Positions 20,193 through 29,838 of a stretch of DNA of 64,000 nt are shown in pieces; the stretch's first letter is position 1, and each line of letters opens with the position of its first letter. The DNA is taken from NCBI GenBank assembly GCA_015179045.1, contig WHUZ01000061.1, forward strand, positions 186,001-250,000, in the 5' to 3' direction. A program made the translations under genes and the position numbers. The notes under the pieces are model-generated. The model ran no database searches. It was given only the letters and a program-made list of their open reading frames with translations, and was not told the DNA's origin. Origin of the DNA: Kalaharituber pfeilii. Lineage: Eukaryota; Ascomycota; Pezizomycetes; Pezizales; Pezizaceae.

Positions 20193-21152
20193 CCAGTACC
20201 GTATGGGTAACGATGTGCACACCGGTAACGCTGGGCACTTTGGCGCCGGTTTTGCACCCTTCCCAACATCACAATGTCAGGCATATCTCACAGAATATAT
20301 TTCCAATATGTATAATGAATTAATTATAGACCATATTGACTGCGCTGATTCTGAATTTGAAGGGAAAAAAGTGAAAATGCTACTCCTGCAGCATCTACAG
20401 TTGCCACACCCCTCTACCTTATGAAATAACCTCCTCTAGTACGTAGTAGCAAATACTAACTCACCGTAACACTCTACCTGCCCATGGAATAGGAGGAATA
20501 GTAGCAATGGTACTACCAGTGCTATATTACAATACATGAGTAGTACCAGCTTGAGATCTGTACCATAGCACTGTATGCTCCTGTAGCAAGAAATTGTGCA
20601 TAACTAAGAAATTGAGCATTTTCCGGATGCGACAACAAAAAATTCCTGTGAGTGCAAATAGCTCTCAAGGGGGCTCAAATTGAAGCCAGAGCATGGTACA
20701 ATACATGGAATTATCTTTCGCATATTCATTGAGCCAATTTTTAGGAGATGGGTAGTGACCTATTTGGTATATTCCAAATCCTATACTAGACATACTCTGA
20801 GCTGCCAAGTGTTAATGATCCTGCCTAAGATCAATAAGATCTAGACATATACTCTATTACCTATTCTGAGGAAGCGTAGCTAGTTTGGTCGTGTTTGGCC
20901 ATGTCATGGGGTTATCATGGCTATAGAGTAAGCAGTCTACCTATGTTAGATAGGTATGCTATAGTACCATGACTAGTTTTCAGCTACCCAAAACTATTAC
21001 TCCATACTACCAGCTGTTATAAAATATCTTCTTCTATATGTCTCTATATTTGTACCTTTAGGGAGTATCTATGCATCAGTTGTACTCTATAACAGTGCAG
21101 TACTAATATGTACCTGCATAACCAACAATATACTATTGATATGACAGCCCCA

Positions 21153-21187
<35 letters not shown>

Positions 21188-22118
21188 CACGTGACCCCGC
21201 TTGTAGCTGTTCGCCATGGCAGGGCAGCCCCACTCTAGATATTAATCTAGATACCTATAGTTTGTGCCGGTTTCGAGACTGTGTACAACTCGTATAGTGC
21301 TACATGACAATGATGATGCAATTATTACTGTTGCATACTGTATGTGTGTGATGCTGCATATCTGACATATCTAACATATGTGGGCTGCTCACTCTATGGT
21401 TATGGCGACTCCTTGACATTGTTAGACTTGCTATACTTCCTCAGAATAGGTAATAGAGTATATGTCTAGATCTTATTGATCTCAGGCAGGATCATTAACA
21501 CTTGGCAGCTCAGAGTATGTCTAGTATAGGATTTGGGATATACCAAATAGGTCACTACCCATCTCCTAAAAATTGGCTCAATGAATATGCGAAAGATAAT
21601 TCCATGTATTCTACCATACTCTGGCTTTAATTTGAGCCCCCTTGAGAGCTATTTGCACTCACAGGAATTTTTTGTTATCGCATCCGGAAAATGCTCAATT
21701 TCTTAGTTATGCACAATTTCTTGCTACAGGAGCATACAGTGCTATGGTACAGATCTCAAGCTGTTACTACTCATGTATTGTAATATAGCACTGGTAGTAC
21801 CATTGCTACCATTCCTACTATTGCATGAGCAGGTAGAGCGTTGCAATGAGTTAGTATTTGCTGGTAGGTACCAGAGGAGGTTATTTTATAAGGTAGAGGG
21901 ATGTTGGCAACTGTAGTTGCTGTAGGAGTAGCGTTTTCACTTTTTTCCCTTCAAATTCAGAATCAGCGCAGTCAATATGGTCTATAATTAATTCATCATA
22001 CATATTAGAAATATATTCTGTGAGATATGCCTGACATTTTGATGTTGGGGAGGGTGCAAAACCGGCGCCAAGGTGCCCAGCGTTACCGGTGTGCACATCG
22101 TTACCCATACGGTACTGG
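20193..22118. mobile_element. Foldback-like DNA transposon with about 690-bp inverted arms
   Basis: The left arm (20193-20882) and right arm (about 21427-22118) are inverted copies at roughly 90-95% identity by eye. Termini are CCAGTACCGTATGGGTAACG and its inverse, flanked by TA on both sides. The related locus at 33868-33892 (TTTCGGCACCTATTCGTTGC) appears to be the empty site: left flank TTTCGGCACTTA and right flank TATATTTCGTTGC join there. The 540-bp spacer has no transposase. Small frames of about 70-100 codons in the arms (20203-20424; 21881-22183 minus) are copies of each other and probably not genes. Confidence 0.8.
21157..21224 (-). mobile_element. LINE-A tail retroposon (68 bp) in the foldback spacer
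   Basis: A T-run is followed by TTTCACGTGACCCCGCTTGT and GTTCGCCATGGCAGGG. It is flanked by a 12-bp duplication, CAGCCCCACTCT, at 21145-21156 and 21225-21236. It has the canonical 5' end. Confidence 0.93.
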
Positions 22119-22120
22119 TA

Positions 22121-22818
22121 TATTTCGTTGCTGGTAACTAAATACTCAACTAAGTATACCCCAGGGAAATTCGAGTGTGTCAAATTCTTGAATAAGAGCG
22201 AAATGGCCCACGAAATGAGGTAGAACTAGTCCGATGAATATTCCGCAACTTTTCAGTATTTAGTTACCACCAAAAAATGAGCGACATTTAGAGTAGAGAA
22301 TGGAAACCTTCTAGCTGAGGTAAATTAGAAACGCTACCCTGGCTGGCATCTGGAATCTTGCATGGAGGAAGAAATTGCTATCCACAGTTGAAAGAGTATA
22401 GTTCAAAGGTCCAACGGACCGCCAAGCTGTTCTCTGATATTATTCATTTGTTGAGTCCTGATGTGGAAGAACGCCAAGATTTATGTACGGCAACGTCATA
22501 GCAAGTATCGCTGGAGGGAGCTATTGTTGATTTAATTATTTATTCATTTATTTATCCTTTTTACCCCCCTTTCTATCCGGACATTATTTTGCAAGTACTG
22601 TGATCTTCCTTCAATCCTCACTTCTCTTGCCGGTGACCACGGATCTACTGGTATTCACACTAACACATGAGATTTCACTTACCGCCAGCAAAGGTTACCG
22701 TGACGAAGAACATACGTTTAAAGTTTATAATAGAAATTGATATTCCGAATTGAGTATTATGTAGTCACTAGTTAAAGGTCTTCGTGAAACCTTTTGTCTT
22801 GGCACCTAGGATGTGTCC
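22121..22818. other. Duplicated non-coding block, no gene
   Basis: The stretch from TTTCGTTGCTGGTAACTAAA (22124) to CTTGGCACCTAGGATG (22797-22812) matches 33880-34632 closely. No coding region is visible. It ends where the copia 2 LTR begins. Confidence 0.7.
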
Positions 22819-23152
22819 TGTGGTAAACTACAGATTACGAGCTAAATTGCGGTGGGATACAGTTGATTGATTCCTTCAGAATAACCCCAAATATGCGTCC
22901 CAAAACGGCCCTATTTATGCAACAAAATTCAGGATGTACCTTCGTACCCAACTAAGCAATCATTGGTGCGGAATGAGGTTGCCCATAGCAGCGGATTCAA
23001 ACGGTAAAGAGGATATAATCGGTATAGGAAATAGAAGACCATAGAATCATGAAACGTCAGTCTGCATCATGGCCACAGCTCAGGTTGCATATGTTCAGCA
23101 CACCTAACCACTGTGCATGATGTTTCACTTCAGCGCTGCATATTCTTCAACA
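22819..23152 (-). repeat. 3' LTR of copia element 2
   Basis: It is paired with 27697-28020. It carries about ten extra bases relative to the other LTR (CACACCTAACCACTGTG versus CACTGTG near 23098). Visible substitutions indicate an older insertion than copia 1. Confidence 0.85.
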
Positions 23153-23432
23153 CTCCCACTCAACCGAAATATCCGCACAATCAATGCTTCAGAAAATTCA
23201 TGATCAAATCAGTGAGAAACAGATGCTTTCAAAAACAAACAGGTAGCATGTGTAAACAGTAGTACAACATTCGAAGGGCCATATAATCCAGAGTCATAAA
23301 ATCAAAAATATATAATTCTCGTAGCCTCATTAAAACTCTCGATGCCTTACCGCCACAGAAAAACCCAGTGGGAAAAACCTGTGTGAGAGAAAGAGTACTA
23401 CTCCCAGAAAATCAGAAAAATCAGAGACGAGA

Positions 23433-24119
23433 TTAAGTCATAAAATTCAGTAAATCAGTATCATCACATAATGCCCAAAGATCAGAAGGTAGATCAAAAT
23501 TAGATATCTTAGGAAATTGAACGGACGCCATTGCAGTCATGTGCCTCTCATGTTTTTCTCTCCCCAGCGGCTTCGTAAGGATATAGGCTATATTTGATTC
23601 GGTGTGAATGTAACGAAGGGCAACCCGGAACCGATCCGCGTTCAATGACTTCACGGATGAAAATGATGCCTGATGGCAGTGTGTTTCGTTCAATCATGCC
23701 CACACACGAGTTAGCTCGTTGAATAGCCTGCGGCGCAGCCAGATATATAGAGCCACAGTGAGTTGTTTCCGCGATTTCCATGCGATTGCACCACCATTGA
23801 GTGTAAACACATATCCTGATGACGAATGCCATAGGCGAGCCCATAATTGAGCATCTGTAGAAAGTATCAACGAACTCGTTTTGCGGTAGTGCCGGCGTGC
23901 TCTGCTGTGGGATTTGAGCTGAAACGCCCTAATACTGTGTAGGTGATCTGGGCGAGTTCCTAGTATGCGTAAATAGTTTTTCCCACTAGAGAGTTTGGAG
24001 TGAGCGGTGTTGAGAGGCCTTATAACGTGAATTGAATACCGAACGTCTCTGTTTTGAGGTAAAGTATCTGGTTTGATGGAGGCGTTAAGTTCGGTTCGCT
24101 CTGTCCCTCTCAATCTCAA
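23433..24119 (-). pseudogene. Copia 2 RNase H remnant
   Basis: Fragments SSGYVFTLNGGAIAWKSRKQ (near 23800) and RYIHTESNIAYILTKPLGRE (near 23590) are typical of the RNase H end of copia polyproteins. They lie in different frames with missing sequence between and around them (the usual LSSTEAEY region is garbled), so the domain is non-functional. Confidence 0.8.
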
Positions 24120-24561
24120 GCCCTATAAACAGACGTGCAGCGCCTATATCCTTCATCTTGTATTTCAGCCCATATAGCGCTTTCTTCAGCCGGCACATTT
24201 TTGTACTCCCACTCGCCTCAAATCCTTCCGGCTGTGCCATATCAACCTCTTCAGCTAGTTCTGGATGTAAAAAGGCAGTAACAACATCCATCTGATCTAT
24301 GTCCCAATCTTTATAAGCCGCTAAGGCCATCAGCATTCTAACAGTAGCAAATTTTGGGACAGGGGCGAAGGTCTCTCTATAAGTCACTCCTTCTATCTGC
24401 TCATACCCCTTGATGACTAGCTGACCTTTATAGCGAGTGGTGCCGTCAGCATTCACTTTGATTTTAAAGACCCACTTGCATCCAATCACACCCCCCCTTG
24501 CTGGCGGCGCAACGAGCTCCCAAGTCCCGTTGGAAATCAGAGAGTCATACTCCTCTTGCAT
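24085..24561 (-). pseudogene. Copia 2 reverse transcriptase fragment lacking the YVDD core
   Basis: The open stretch starts MQEEYDSLISNGTWELV and contains GCKWVFKIK, TFAPVPKFATVRMLMALAA, QMDVVTAFLHPEL and KKALYGLK, all copia RT landmarks. It then jumps to DIGAARLFIGLEIERDR. The segment that should hold the catalytic YVDD is deleted, so it cannot polymerise. Confidence 0.88.
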
Positions 24562-25232
24562 TGCTTGCTGCCATTCCCAGCACTCGCAAATTATAGCCTC
24601 TTTGTAGGCTCATCAGTGCTATCAGGGAGAGCAAGAATCTGGCCATGTTTTCGGTAAGCTTCTGCCAGTCAATTCAATATGTGTAGCCTTGCCGGCTCAA
24701 GGTCTACCGGGGGTGAATGCCTCCAGTGCTGTACAGCACCTGGATATCTCTCTCGCAATGCATCTTGCAGCATTGGATGTGGGCTTATTTACCTTGTCTG
24801 CATTTGTATCTTCATCATCACTGAGGTAATAATTCGAGGACTCGGCTCATCTGAAGTCAGACCTGGCACTGATTTATCTAGACTCACAGTGTGGTGGTAA
24901 CCACGGTACCGATGGAAAGAATAAGGCCATACGTGGGCCGGAGCGGTACTCAGCGGTAGGGCCACATAATGACACATGTATGGGATGAGGAAGAAAATTA
25001 TGATTAAGAAGCGAGATATGTATAGGCTCAGTTGGAAGGCGAAGGTGGTCTATAAATTGTATGTAGATAGGACTGTGGAAGCAGGAAGCAAGGAAGCAAC
25101 AGACATGGATACAGACATACATGGAGATATACAGACATGGACAGATATGGACACGCACAGACAAGACAATTGAAGACTCTTTTCTTGACATTTGATCATT
25201 GAGGCCGCCCTTGAGGCTTCGTTCCGCCAGCT

Positions 25233-25871
25233 CTAGATACCGGTACCCGTGCGAAACAGTGGATGCTGTTGAGCCGTCATCACAACAGTATCAGCCATCT
25301 GCACTTCAATCAATTGATTGCAGTCCTCACTATGCGCTTCCACTTCGTCGTGTCTTTCAACGACGAAACTCTCTTCGTCATGTCTTTCAATGACGGGATT
25401 CTCTTCGTCATGTCTCTTAATGACGGTATTCTCTTCGTCATGTCTCTTAATGACGGTATTAATTTCGTCGACGGTTTTGCGCATTTCTGTATCTGATCTT
25501 ATGCCGTATCTTTCAACGACATCGCCGTGTCTTTCAACGACTTTTCTCAAATCCCAATCAGTGAATGCAGACTTGCTTTCATCAAATATCGCTGGCTTCA
25601 AACGCCTGGCGGCTTTGGGGGTCCCAAACGCGCCATATCTTCGTGGTAGCCTAAGAACGTACATCTTAGAGACTTCACCTGGAGCTTTACTCTTTTCTTT
25701 GGCACGAGCACAAGCGCATTGCAGCCAAAAAATTCTTGTGATGTAGCTCCGGCACCTTTCATACCACGCGAGTCCAGAGTCACTCAGCATACTCACCACC
25801 ATTTCTTGGATCAATCTGTTCTTTCTCTCACTGACACCGTTTTGGTGCTGGGTATAACACAGATGACTCAA
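25233..25871 (-). pseudogene. Copia 2 integrase C-terminal fragment with internal repeats
   Basis: The frame begins with an integrase end motif (TQHQNGVSERKNRLIQEMV, the region of the catalytic glutamate). It then carries about four copies of a ten-residue repeat related to ERHDEENPVI (25350-25480). The upstream integrase core with its two aspartates is missing. Confidence 0.75.
25350..25480. repeat. 30-bp tandem repeat in copia 2
   Basis: Units built on TTCGTCATGTCTCTTAATG and ACGGTATTCTC repeat about four times with a near-exact 30-bp period, keeping a frame on the minus strand. Confidence 0.8.
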
Positions 25872-26063
25872 ACGTGTTTCTGTTGTAGTATGCTCTTAAA
25901 CCGTGCATAGTCATACTCCCCACGCCCATTATTGCACCGGAATCTATGTCAGTTCAAAATATACCCATAGTTCAAGTGCCCAAAATGACAGTCCCATATA
26001 TCGGTAGGAAGACGACGATAACGAAGACAAAACAGCGGCAGAGAAACGAGAGGACAAACGACG

Positions 26064-26320
26064 AGGCGACAGACGACGAGGCGACAGACGACGAGGCGAC
26101 AGACGAACAAGGCGACAGACGACGAGGCGACAGACGACGAGGCGACAGACGACAAGGCGACAGACGACGAGGCGACAGACGACGGGGCGACAGACGACGA
26201 GGCGACAGACGACAAGGCGACAGACGACAAGGCGACAGACGACGAGGCGACAGACGACAAGGCGACAGACGACGAGGCGACAGACGACGGGGCGACAGAC
26301 GACGAGGCGACAGACGAAAT
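26064..26320. repeat. 15-bp minisatellite in copia 2
   Basis: About seventeen copies of a 15-bp unit (GACGACGAGGCGACA, with CGG or CAA variants) run without interruption. They are open on both strands (DRRRG-type on plus, SSVAS-type on minus). It sits between the gag and integrase remnants and replaces conserved sequence. Confidence 0.92.
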
Positions 26321-26737
26321 AGCAGAAAGTCGAAAGGTATGCTGCTCATATAGACGGATGTACCAAAGTGGTGTTTGCTTAATTCGATTCGGTGGTAGAG
26401 TCCTCTGACTTCGATCTTCGCAACCGATTTCGTAATTCCTCGCCCTTTTTCCGCAAATTACAATCCTTAATTGTGTCCCCTTCTCAGGCAGTGCCAGCAC
26501 GTTAGATGTGAGTCACTTCCGTTCTTATGACCACCTCTTCTACCTCTATATCCTCCTCTGCCTCTTCCTCTATCTTGAGTGACCATGACTGTGGACTGTA
26601 CGGCATTTTCTTGACCTAGCTCGAATTCTAGGAGGAGGTTCAGGGTATAGTCAATGGTTCTGCATTCTGCAGGTCTGTCAAGTATATAGCGCTTATAGAA
26701 CTCCTATTTCGGTGTGAGTCTCTGCATTGCGTGGGTT

Positions 26738-26800
26738 TTTTTTTTTTTTTTTTTTTTTTTAATCACATAACCCCGCTTGTAGCACTTGGCCATGGCAGGG
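26738..26800 (-). mobile_element. LINE-A tail retroposon (63 bp) inside copia 2 gag
   Basis: A T-run is followed by AATCACATAACCCCGCTTGT and GGCCATGGCAGGG. It is flanked by a 15-bp duplication, TGCATTGCGTGGGTT, at 26723-26737 and 26801-26815. Its tail variant (CACATAACCC, CACTTGGCC) is closest to the LINE-A copy at 11160. Confidence 0.93.
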
Positions 26801-27149
26801 TGCATTGCGTGGGTTATAAGCTGCTCATCTGTCACAGCATAATCAGTATGCGCAAGTTCGGTTTGGTAAGCCATCAATCGCCCTAAAAATTCATTGACCG
26901 ATTCTGTATCTTTCATTCTGTCTTCCTTAAAGGCGTTGCTTATTCGTACTGCTCGTGCATTGTTCTTTTGCGCACTGAACCGTTTTTTCAGCGTTTCCCA
27001 TACTTCGGCAGGATCAGAGATCTTTGAGAGCTGAAACTTGATGCGATCTGATAGCGTGGCATATATTATAGATGCAGCTTTTGACTGTCGGACCTCAAAG
27101 CTATGCTTGTGACGGGTTTATGAGGTCGGTTGTACTTTAGACGTTGACG

Positions 27150-27160
27150 GCGATGACGAC

Positions 27161-27227
<67 letters not shown>

Positions 27228-27229
27228 TT
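27150..27229. repeat. GAT trinucleotide microsatellite
   Basis: A nearly pure (GAT)n run, about 23 uninterrupted units within GACGACGAT...GATGTTGATG, encodes polyserine on the minus strand inside the Gag remnant. Confidence 0.97.
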
Positions 27230-27684
27230 GATGAGTCGCTGTCAGTACTTGTAGTAGGAGCCTTCTCATTTCGTAGCACTATATCTAGGAGGTTATGTGA
27301 CTTGAGTACAACTTCGATTTCCTTATGCCACTGCCTGTAGTTAATTTCTGTTAGCTTTGTTACTGCCCCGTACTTATCTCGATATACGTCATTGTTTGAA
27401 TGTGCAACAGTGGCAGGAACAGTGGGAACGGAGGTTGTATTCGACATTGTAGGAGAGTGGGTAGGTAACGTGGTATGTACATGCAACGAGATCTATGTAG
27501 AAGCGACGAGATGTATCATGTATGTAGGAGCGACGAGATGTATGTAGAAGCGACGAGATGTATGTAGAAGTATGTTGGTGATGCAGGTAGTAAGCGGGGC
27601 AGCTATAGAGATGTGTGGCACCAGTATAGGCGATAACGGTGTATGCGATAAGCTATAGAAAAGGCAGTAGGTTAAGAGAGCGCC

Positions 27685-27696
27685 GGGCTCATAACC
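27685..27696 (-). promoter_or_regulatory. Copia 2 primer-binding site
   Basis: GGTTATGAGCCC directly abuts the 5' LTR and is the same 12-mer as in copia 1. It is complementary to the initiator tRNA-Met anticodon arm. Confidence 0.8.
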
Positions 27697-28020
27697 TGTG
27701 GTAAACTACAGATTACGAGCTAAATTGCGGTGGGATACAGTTGATTAATTCCTACAGAATAACCCCAAATATGCGTCCCAAAACGGCCCTATTTATGCAA
27801 CAAAATTCAGGATGTACCTTCGTACCCAACTAAACAGTTATTGGTGCGGAATAAGGTTGCGCATAGCAGCGGATTCAGACGGTAAAGAGGATATAATCGG
27901 TATAGGAAATAGAAGACCATAGAATCATGAAACGTCAGTCAGCATCATGGCCACAGCTCAGGTTGCATATGTTCAGCACTGTGCATGATGTTTCACTTCA
28001 GCGCTGCATATTCTTCAACA
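27697..28020 (-). repeat. 5' LTR of copia element 2
   Basis: This 324-bp LTR is paired with 22819-23152. The flank after 28020 (ATCGTGATCTAGGCACCACG) is BTB 5'-flank sequence, unrelated to the flank at the other end of the element. Confidence 0.85.
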
Positions 28021-28586
28021 TATCGTGATCTAGGCACCACGCATGCAATCCTGGAATGAACGGGAGATTACCTTGCAGCCTCCCCTAAGTGAAACTTAGT
28101 CATATGAAGTGCATTGAAGCAACAGGGGAGAATAATGCAGTGATACACTAGTAGCAGCTCCGTTACATACTTCATATCTGCGCCCAATGAGCATGACGTA
28201 TTTGATGCACACCCACATACTCCAGTCTTGGCATCAGAATGTTACGCATGTAGCATAAAAGAGTCACGTGCACCCTTGTATGGTATTTAGTAAGCTTCAC
28301 GGGACGCACGATTTATATATATGCATACAGGGTTCCAATACCCTCATGTTTTACATACCAAGTAGGGTAAAGATCAATTTTACCCAATGGTATCTGCGTG
28401 TCACAGTGTTCTCATGCCCAGATTCTGTGTCACAGTAGCGAATACAGTGTAAGCACATTTGTCCCAATATTACATAATCATAGGTTACATTGCAGATATT
28501 TGACTAGATTCTAGAAGAGCAACCCCAATGACCGTTCGCAAAACATTAATGTAACCATTCCAGGCCATTGTCAACACTCATTTCCA
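28021..28586. other. BTB-unit flank sequences, no gene
   Basis: The first part matches BTB 5' flanks (GAACGGGAGATTACCTTGCAG near 28057). From about 28300 it reads as the 3' flank of BTB copy E (AGCGAATACAGTGTAAGCAC, GACCGTTCGCAAAACATTAA). It contains the empty-site counterpart of the element at 12195-13026. Confidence 0.65.
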
Positions 28587-29838
28587 TCAATTTTGGATCT
28601 GCAGATTACTTCCCGACGCCCCACATTTTCGACAATACATGAATTCGTGTGCATATGGAACTTTGCAAGTCCTGCTGCTTGTGCACCACTTGCATTTGTA
28701 TGTGAAGGAGTCCTTGGTTCCGGAAACCCTATCTTTTCCCAAAATTCCTAAGGTGCTTTCATTGAATTGGATTGAACAACCAATGTTACGATCATACCTA
28801 TTGCACGCACCGCACCTTATGTGTCCGTTACGCCCACGTAGTTACAGCCGGAAGCGGTGCAGAGACGGCTAAGAATATGAGTTTTGTCATCTTCACAAGT
28901 CGATTCGAAGCTGACGGTTCCCTTACGGCCATCCCCAGTTTCAACTATTGTAGAACTCCATGGCGGTGTTGCAGCTGACCTAGAGTTTGTGACTAAGGAT
29001 TTTGCAAAATCGGGTGAGCTCTCAAGCAAGCTACAAAACTCTGGATTTGTTCTAAAAACATCAAGGGCCCAAGCTGTGTACTGGGCAAAATACTTGAGTA
29101 GCTTTTCTGTTGGTGTGGAGATGCTGGATGACGAGGCGGTTGAGAAGGGAAGATTGCAAAATGCAAAAGAGACTGCTGCCATCACAGCCGCAACATCATC
29201 AGTAGCTGCAACCATTCCAAGATCTGCAAGGAGGGTGGTGATCTTATTGTAGGCTACGTCTTTGAGAGGCACGATGTTGAAACGATCTGCAAGGACATAA
29301 ATCTTTGTGTGCCTCAGTAACGCTGAACTGGCTTCGGGATTTTCACTGTATGCATGCCATGTTGTCAGTTTACACCCCCTGTAACTGCCCATATAATGGG
29401 TTCTGTCAATAGAAACCTACATAATATAGTCATCCTTGTATGCCCACTGCAGGAGAGCCCTCATGGTCAGCTCGTCCACCTCACTCAACTCCATCACACC
29501 CTGTGTACCCTCCTTCATATCGTTGTTGACATGCTTATCCAGTTCAGCAGAAAGTGATGCCAATAGGGACCTGTGCACATAGAACACAGCTCGGCGGGGG
29601 ATACCGCCTTCAGTACCCGTTAGCCTGGACAGATTTGTATTCGCGGTTGTGTTGCCATCCAACTCCGATCGAGCTACATCCTTCAGGATGATCTTGAAGA
29701 AGTCTGTGTTCAGGAAGTCAAGACTGGTAGGATCACTGTTCTCAAATTACTTAGTACCTGCCCTGAAGAAAATTTCAACTCCCCATTGATTGCGTGCAGC
29801 ACCACTAGCACTTACTGCTTTTGGCTGTTCGTCGCCAT
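28587..29838 (-). pseudogene. BTB/POZ-zinc family, copy E (nonsense and frameshift)
   Basis: The layout follows the family: exon 1 29816-29838, intron 29763-29815, exon 2 29421-29762, intron 29346-29420, exon 3 28587-29345. In exon 2 a TAA (29747-29749) stands where copy D has CAA (ACTAAGCAATCTGAG versus ACTAAGTAATTTGAG). In exon 3 an indel near 28815-28825 shifts the frame after GVTDT; relatives continue IRC. Beyond it the other frame restores CKWC and CRKC and the usual stop at 28587. The CAA-to-TAA change is a C-to-T at CpA, the context favoured by repeat-induced point mutation in ascomycetes, though one site proves nothing. Confidence 0.8.

Larger units (their letters stand above)
26704..27447 (-). 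pseudogene. Copia 2 Gag remnant
   Basis: It starts at MSNTTSVPTVPATVA (ATG near 27447) and carries TKLTEINYRQWHKEIEVVL and a long serine run from a trinucleotide expansion. A later part, KDTESVNEFLGRLMAYQTEL, continues near 26900 and is then cut by the LINE-A tail. Both segments are typical of copia Gag. Frames between them are broken. Confidence 0.8.
22819..28020 (-). mobile_element. Second Ty1/copia element, decayed, without target duplication
   Basis: The LTRs at 22819-23152 (334 bp) and 27697-28020 (324 bp) are similar but differ by substitutions and indels. They begin TGTTGAAGAA and end ...CCACA on the minus strand. A GAGTGGGAG purine tract adjoins the left LTR (23153-23161) and GGTTATGAGCCC adjoins the right LTR. 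Gag, integrase, reverse transcriptase and RNase H remnants lie in the expected order but are broken by deletions, shifts and internal repeats. Flanks (TGTCC on the left, TATCG on the right) do not match, so there is no target duplication. Confidence 0.88.

Noticed and set aside
20203..20424. Open frame (about 73 codons), with a copy at 21881-22183, as a small gene pair
   Set aside because: Both are simply the arms of the inverted-repeat element. No domain is recognisable and the frames differ in length.
26064..26320. CRISPR-like array
   Set aside because: Tandem 15-bp units have no spacers, and the context is eukaryotic.
25946..26353. Long repetitive DRRRG-type plus-strand protein
   Set aside because: It is translation of a 15-bp minisatellite that is open on both strands, inside a dead retrotransposon.
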